Shown piece after piece: positions 59,363 through 64,000 of a stretch of DNA of 64,000 nucleotides. Position numbers and translations under genes: made by a program. The notes under the pieces are model-generated. The model searched no databases, was not told where the DNA came from, and saw nothing but the letters and a program-made list of their open reading frames with translations. This DNA comes from Pipra filicauda (taxonomy: Eukaryota; Chordata; Aves; Passeriformes; Pipridae): the NCBI RefSeq assembly GCF_003945595.2, contig NW_024104314.1, positions 496,001-560,000 of the forward strand. The letters are read 5' to 3'. How positions within the stretch are numbered: the stretch's first letter is position 1; each line of letters opens with the position of its first letter.

Positions 59363-62300
59363 ACAAACTCAAAATGTAAATGTGCCATTGCATACACTGG
59401 CATACAACAATTTTTTATTTCATTTTACGTTTCCTTCCTAATTATTCCCAATATTTTCTTAGCCTTTTTCACTGGGTCAAACTGTCAAGGTGCATTTTCA
59501 GGGAACTATTCCCAAGCAATTGCCCAAACACTTTTCTCAACTTTAATCTTGATTAACATCTTCAAAAATAATTTAACATGGTAAAACCTGATCAACTTAC
59601 TACTCCTGGTCACCTCTTCAGCTCAGCTATGAATACATTAAATAGCAGAGATTCCCAACCTGAATGGCTGGAGGAAAGCACCAGTTCTCCTTCTAATGAA
59701 AAACGAGAAAGTTTATTCCACCTCTGTTCTACCTGTTTCCCATTTCCATTTATTCTAATACCTCTCCTACCAGCACCTGAACACAAGAGGGGTCTTCAGC
59801 CTCAGCACAGTAAAGAAAAAAAATCAAACTTTCCTGAGTGAACACCAGTTCAAATAACTCATTCAGCTTTTTGCCATGTCATTTTTTTCATGCATGTGTG
59901 TTTTACACATCCACTGGCTGTGCTGCTTCTCTGGCAGAATCTCTCCTTGGGAGAAAAGAGGGTTTTTTTCTTCAACGGTTTTACGCCTTCAGCAAGTTGT
60001 TCTTCAAAACCTTCTTAGGTCTGCCTCGTGGTTTTATAGTTATATATGGTCTGGTTTTATATTTAACCAGTCAAGGTTATGCTCTTTTTCCACCTCCCAT
60101 TTTGAGCCAGATGCTTTTTTATTTATAAGAGCCTCCTTTTGCTCTACTACTTAACTATGCTGCCCCTTCTTGATAGTGGTATATATTTACTCAAAGCCTC
60201 TAAAACAGCATAACAGCCCTAAGAAATATTTACAAGCAGTATTGCTAAACTCGTTCTATAATACAGTTTTATATATATATATACATTACTTTGAAACACT
60301 GTTTTTAAATGCAATGAAACCATAAACAAGGCATTCTACTGCTTGTACTAGAAAAACAGCATTGTCATTAATTTTGGGGAGGGGTTTTAATGTTGACATT
60401 GAAACACTTGCAGCTACCTAACAAGAGGATTAGAGACCTGAGGCATATATCACCAGGAATGGAAACTCTCACATCCAGCATATTGATTCCCTGAGACTCT
60501 GCAAATGAAAAAAGGTGCCTTCCCTCACCTTCTTTGGTGAATTATTGATTAGCTCTGCCTTAAAAGTGCCCATTTCTCTCCACTGATTGCAGGGGGAGTT
60601 TGGATAATGAGCTCTTACATTGACATCTATGTTGTAGATACTTAAAATTGGGCAACATAAATCCTGCCAGGAGGAAACTCAGTCGTGACACTTTTCTACT
60701 CTCTACACACAGGCAAGGAAGATGACAGGGTGTGGGAGAAGTGACATTCTGTCACCACCATCAGAAGAGACTTCTCTGCTGGAGTGATGGTCTGAACCTT
60801 GTTACAGATTTAAAGAACACCAAATGTTCACATCACACCTGGATTTAACAAGGGGATGTAAAAACACCGTCACCAGATTTGAGGCAGTTGACTGCTGGGC
60901 AGCCACCTAAAAGGAAGGCCTGTTGTTGCAGTGAACCCAGACAAGGGACTGTCAGCCATGGAGGGGTTTGGGTTTTCCACCTGTGTTAGGTGGAAACATG
61001 GTAGTGCTTATTTATTTTTTGAATTGTAGAGCCTTGACTCCTTGATCCTCCTGATTTCCAGGTACGCAGGCAGGGCAGAAGGCTTAATTTAGTGCCACTG
61101 ATGTGGGATTTATATCAGTGCCTGTGGCCACAGCATTTACTCCTGCCATTGTGCTGGGAAGGGATCCTCCATCATCCCCAGCACCTCAGCTAAGCAGGGT
61201 AAGACTCCAGTCAGCATGTTCTCTGCCAGCTCCTTCCAGCTGTAACTCTAACTCGAGCTGCTTTTGGCACTGACCTTTTCCATTACTTGCAAACAAGGTC
61301 AGCATTCTTTGTAGGCCTTTCACATTACTCTCCTATAGATCAGTGTCCCTGTGGTTTTGCCTCCTAATGTCTGTCATGTTGGCAGTAGCTGTGCTTTTGG
61401 AGCCTAAGAATGGAAGTTCTGTGAGTGGGGAAATTGAGGAATAGATCTTTTTTTGTGGCCACTTTCCAAATCCACTTCAAAGGCAGGTCTCCCCAGGCTT
61501 CCACCATCAGAGAATTTGTGCACCCATGGAGACTAATAGATGCTGAATGTTGCCATAGAAATTGCTATATTAACAACTGTCCCATGGATTGCATCCTCTG
61601 TTGGATCCCAATTCTCCTCAAATTGAAAGCAGTGGCACAACTCCAGCATTATTTATTTGTGAGGAAGGGTAAGATTCACAGGAAACTCTGGACAAGCTTG
61701 TAAATAACTTGTCTGAGATAAATGAAATATGTCATTTGTCCCTAATGATCTCTCTCTGCCAGCACAGAAAGACAGTAAAATAAAGCACTTTGCAACATAT
61801 CCCTCGAAGTGAAGAAATTTTCTTGTCATCCTCAACAGCATCCACAAAATACAACAGAACTGCTCCAGGTGTTAGCAGGTTCCAGTTGTCATGGAAAGTT
61901 TAAGGAGTTTCTCATGATCTGGAAGGCTTGGAAAGCACATATATGTGCAGGACTGGAGACATTTAAATACTGTAATTATTTGAAGCCTTTTACCTCTGTG
62001 CATCAACTCTGTAACTTTTAGTTTAGATGATTCCATGGAAACATCACCACTTGTGTCTTGTGCTTTTCTCACTGTTCTGCTTTTCCAGCAGACCTGGTGG
62101 ATAGTCTCTTAATAGCCTGTTCTCTGTTATATACACACCTCTATAACACTAAGCCAGTATCCAGTGCCTGCAATTCCTGCTTTTCTCTCATAGCATTATT
62201 CCCATCAAACACAGGTAGCAAAGAAGGAGGCACGGGCACACAAAACAGCCCAGGAAAGGAATGAAGAAGACCTTAGAAGCCCATAAAATGCCTAATAGTA

Positions 62301-62742
62301 TACTGCTGATTCAAAAGCTGAAAGTTGCCTCAGATCCACATGTGCAACATTAAATAAGATTGTGATATTCATTGCAACAGTTTTCTGTCTCTGAACAATA
62401 ATTTGGGCCTGAAGGTTAGTGCAAATGTATCCTGCTTTGGACTGGGTTTTACATGTGCATCAGTCTGAAGTATTTAACAATATCTAGAACCTCTCTTATT
62501 GCAATTACAGTGGGGACACTGAGTCAGTATTTGTGTCTTTGACAGATCAAATCCAAATTCCTGATAAGAGCATTTTCCACACCATCTCAGATAATTTTAA
62601 GATTTCTCCACCATTCCTTAAACACGTCACTGGTATTGTACAGCCTTCCCTAAAGTGGTCCATGAACTTCCAGTTATTATCATTTGTTAATACCATTTAA
62701 AAAATAGATGAGGCACTAAAAGAAATTAAGGACAATGAGCCA
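59363..62742. other. Gene-free stretch, no recognisable feature
   Basis: Frames reach about 96 codons (59838-60128, hydrophobic from T-rich DNA; 61425-61703, 92 codons) and show no domain. A short (TA)n run lies near 60270-60283. No interspersed repeat was recognised between the CR1 copy and the LTR. Confidence 0.55.
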
Positions 62743-62747
62743 GTGTT
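62743..62747 (+). repeat. Target-site duplication, left copy (GTGTT)
   Basis: GTGTT lies immediately before the LTR start TGTCAAACC and is repeated exactly after the LTR end at 63770-63774. A 5-bp duplication is characteristic of ERVL-type integrases. Confidence 0.85.
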
Positions 62748-63209
62748 TGTCAAACCTTACAGCATCATCAGCCACACAACAGAGGCACTTAAGTCACAGT
62801 ATTTGTAAGCTTCCCCTGTGTCCAACAGAGCCAATTCCAGCCAAGACTGACTGGCCACTGGCCAAGGCCGAGCCCATCAGTGGTGGTGGCAGTGCCTCTG
62901 AGACAATGCATTTAAGAAGGAGGGAAAAAACCCAGTGCAACAGCAGCTGCAGCCAGAGAAAACTGGAGCGAGTGAAAAACAGCTCTGCAGACACCAAGGT
63001 CAGGGCAGAAGCAGAACAAGGTGCTCCAGGTGCCAGAGCAGAGACTCCCCTGCAGCCCATGGGGGTGCAGAGGGGAGCAGAGATCCCCCTACACACCCCA
63101 GAGGAACCCACTCCAGGGCAGGTGGATGCCCAAAGGAGGCTGGGACCCCGTGGGAAGCCCTGGCTGGAGCAGTCACACGGCAAGAGCTGTGAACCCATGG
63201 AGAGAGGAG

Positions 63210-63350
63210 CCCACTGTGGAGTAGGTTTGCTGGCAGGACTTGAGACTCTGCAGGGCACCCACACTGGATCAGCTCATAAAGAACTGCAGCACATGGAAAG
63301 GACCCACAATGGAAAAGTTTGTGGAGGACTGTTTCCCACGGGAAGCAGTA
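63210..63350 (+). repeat. Imperfect 45-48 bp tandem repeats inside the LTR
   Basis: The phrase CCCAC..TGGA..AG recurs at 63210, 63258 and 63303, each followed by a GGACT or GAACT word, giving periods of 48 and 45 bp. A truncated fourth unit starts near 63335. Tandem repeats in U3 often act as enhancer units in retroviral LTRs. That role here is inference. Confidence 0.7.
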
Positions 63351-63639
63351 GAGCAAGGGAAGAGTGTAAGGAGCCCTTCCTTCCTCTGCAGATGAAGGAG
63401 CAGCAGAGACAATGTGACCACAGCCCCCATTCCCCATCTTCCTGTGCCACTGAGGAGGAAGAGAAAATGAGGAGTAAAATTAAACCCAAAACGAAAGGGG
63501 GTTGGGCACTTGTTAGTACAGCATTTGTCTTCTGGAGCAACCACTGCATGCACTGAAGTCCCACTTCCCAGGAAGTGGCTGGACATCACCTCCTACTTTG
63601 TTTTCCTTTGCTTCCACACGTGGCCTTTGCTTTTCCTTT

Positions 63640-63645
63640 ATTAAA
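63640..63645 (+). terminator. LTR polyadenylation signal (ATTAAA)
   Basis: ATTAAA sits about 125 bp before the LTR end in CTTTATTAAACTGCC, the expected location of the retroviral polyadenylation signal near the R/U5 boundary. Confidence 0.6.
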
Positions 63646-63769
63646 CTGCCTTTACCTGGACCCATGAGGGTTTTTCCATCTTATTTTCTCCCCCTACACC
63701 CTGCTGAGGAAGGCAGTGACAGAGGAGCTTGGTGGTCACCTGGAATCCACCCAAGGTCAACCCACTACA

Positions 63770-63774
63770 GTGTT
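63770..63774 (+). repeat. Target-site duplication, right copy (GTGTT)
   Basis: This is an exact copy of the five bases at 62743-62747, directly abutting the LTR end. Confidence 0.85.
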
Positions 63775-64000
63775 TTACCATGTGGCATATTATTGCTGGT
63801 CCTCTCTTCAAGCAAGCAAGCTAAGCTCAGCAGTTGGATGAAGTCCAAATCTTTCCAGTTTTAAATAAACTTCTCTGTTTCACCCCGTTATTCAATAAAA
63901 TGTTCCCAAAACAATGGTTTTGTAAGCTATAAACAAGTCAGGCATTTAAATAATTGACTTTGAATAGAGGAACAGAGAATATGTTAAAGGCTTGTGTCTT
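63775..64000. other. Short right flank, nothing recognised
   Basis: AT-rich single-copy-like DNA with AATAAA words near 63864 and 63895. No gene body was seen to which they could belong. Confidence 0.5.

Larger units (their letters stand above)
62748..63769 (+). mobile_element. Solo LTR of an avian ERVL-type endogenous retrovirus
   Basis: The 1,022-bp element starts TGTCAAACC and ends CCCACTACA, giving TGT...ACA termini, and is flanked by GTGTT on both sides. Inside, the 3' third reads CTTTGCTTCCACACGTGGCC, then CTTTATTAAACTGCCTTTA and GGTCAACCCACTACA, a phrase order I recognise from abundant bird LTRs. No primer-binding site, gag, pol or env sequence adjoins it, so it is a solo LTR left by recombination between the two LTRs of a provirus. 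The orientation is set by the ATTAAA signal and the U5 end. Family naming is from memory. The 5-bp duplication supports ERVL over ERVK (6 bp) or ERV1 (4 bp). Confidence 0.88.

Noticed and set aside
60268..60285. (TA)n microsatellite
   Set aside because: Only about seven units, too short to be more than background simple sequence.
1..64000. tRNA, rRNA, known miRNA, CRISPR or phage/bacterial system
   Set aside because: No cloverleaf with A/B boxes, rRNA core, familiar miRNA seed, direct-repeat/spacer array or bacterial gene organisation was seen on either strand.

Overview
The window looks like vertebrate, specifically avian, nuclear DNA that carries no recognisable protein-coding gene. The clearest sign is a set of 5'-truncated CR1 LINE copies, several ending in the bird-type 3' terminus built from ATTCTATG/ATTCTGTG repeats. 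A solo LTR of the avian ERVL type near the right end supports this and hints at a songbird, but that rests on recalled sequence patterns and was not checked by a search. There are no bacterial features: no operons, no ribosome-binding-site-linked frames, no CRISPR array and no phage modules. Open frames are mostly 60-150 codons, overlap on both strands, show no family motifs and look like chance. The few longer ones are inside repeats or are compositional.

Layout. Bases 1-12,300 hold AT-rich single-copy-like sequence with a candidate regulatory block at about 4.64-5.16 kb, a weaker one at 9.64-9.96 kb and a two-tier palindrome at 10.58 kb. Bases 12,300-12,750 hold two short minus-strand CR1 3' fragments. 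Bases 12,900-30,400 are mostly single-copy-like. They include a motif-rich block (14.1-14.7 kb), a small dense CpG cluster followed by a pure purine tract and a block with a near-perfect RFX X-box (20.86-21.56 kb), a perfect 34-bp tandem duplication (23.68 kb), a palindromic repeat relic (26.3 kb) and a CR1 copy (27.0-27.5 kb). Bases 30,425-31,130 carry a very diverged CR1-type LINE that looks older than the others. Bases 31,130-54,570 hold possible relics of ancient SINEs (33.8, 44.1 and 46.9 kb), two more CR1 copies (35.0 and 39.7-40.1 kb) and an AT-rich block with a CpG-bearing hairpin (37.8-38.06 kb). Bases 54,571-64,000 hold a minus-strand CR1, a CpG-enriched patch (57.8 kb), the longest CR1 (58.57-59.36 kb, with a decayed ORF2 tail) and a 1,022-bp solo LTR flanked by a 5-bp target duplication (62,743-63,774).

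Interpretation. With no exon visible in 64 kb, this is either an intergenic gene desert or the inside of a very large intron. AT-rich blocks with homeodomain-, E-box- and RFX-like motifs fit the kind of conserved non-coding regulatory DNA found around developmental genes. Conservation cannot be seen in one sequence, so these calls are low confidence. No new coding system was found. The best leads are the candidate cis-regulatory blocks and the ancient repeat relics.
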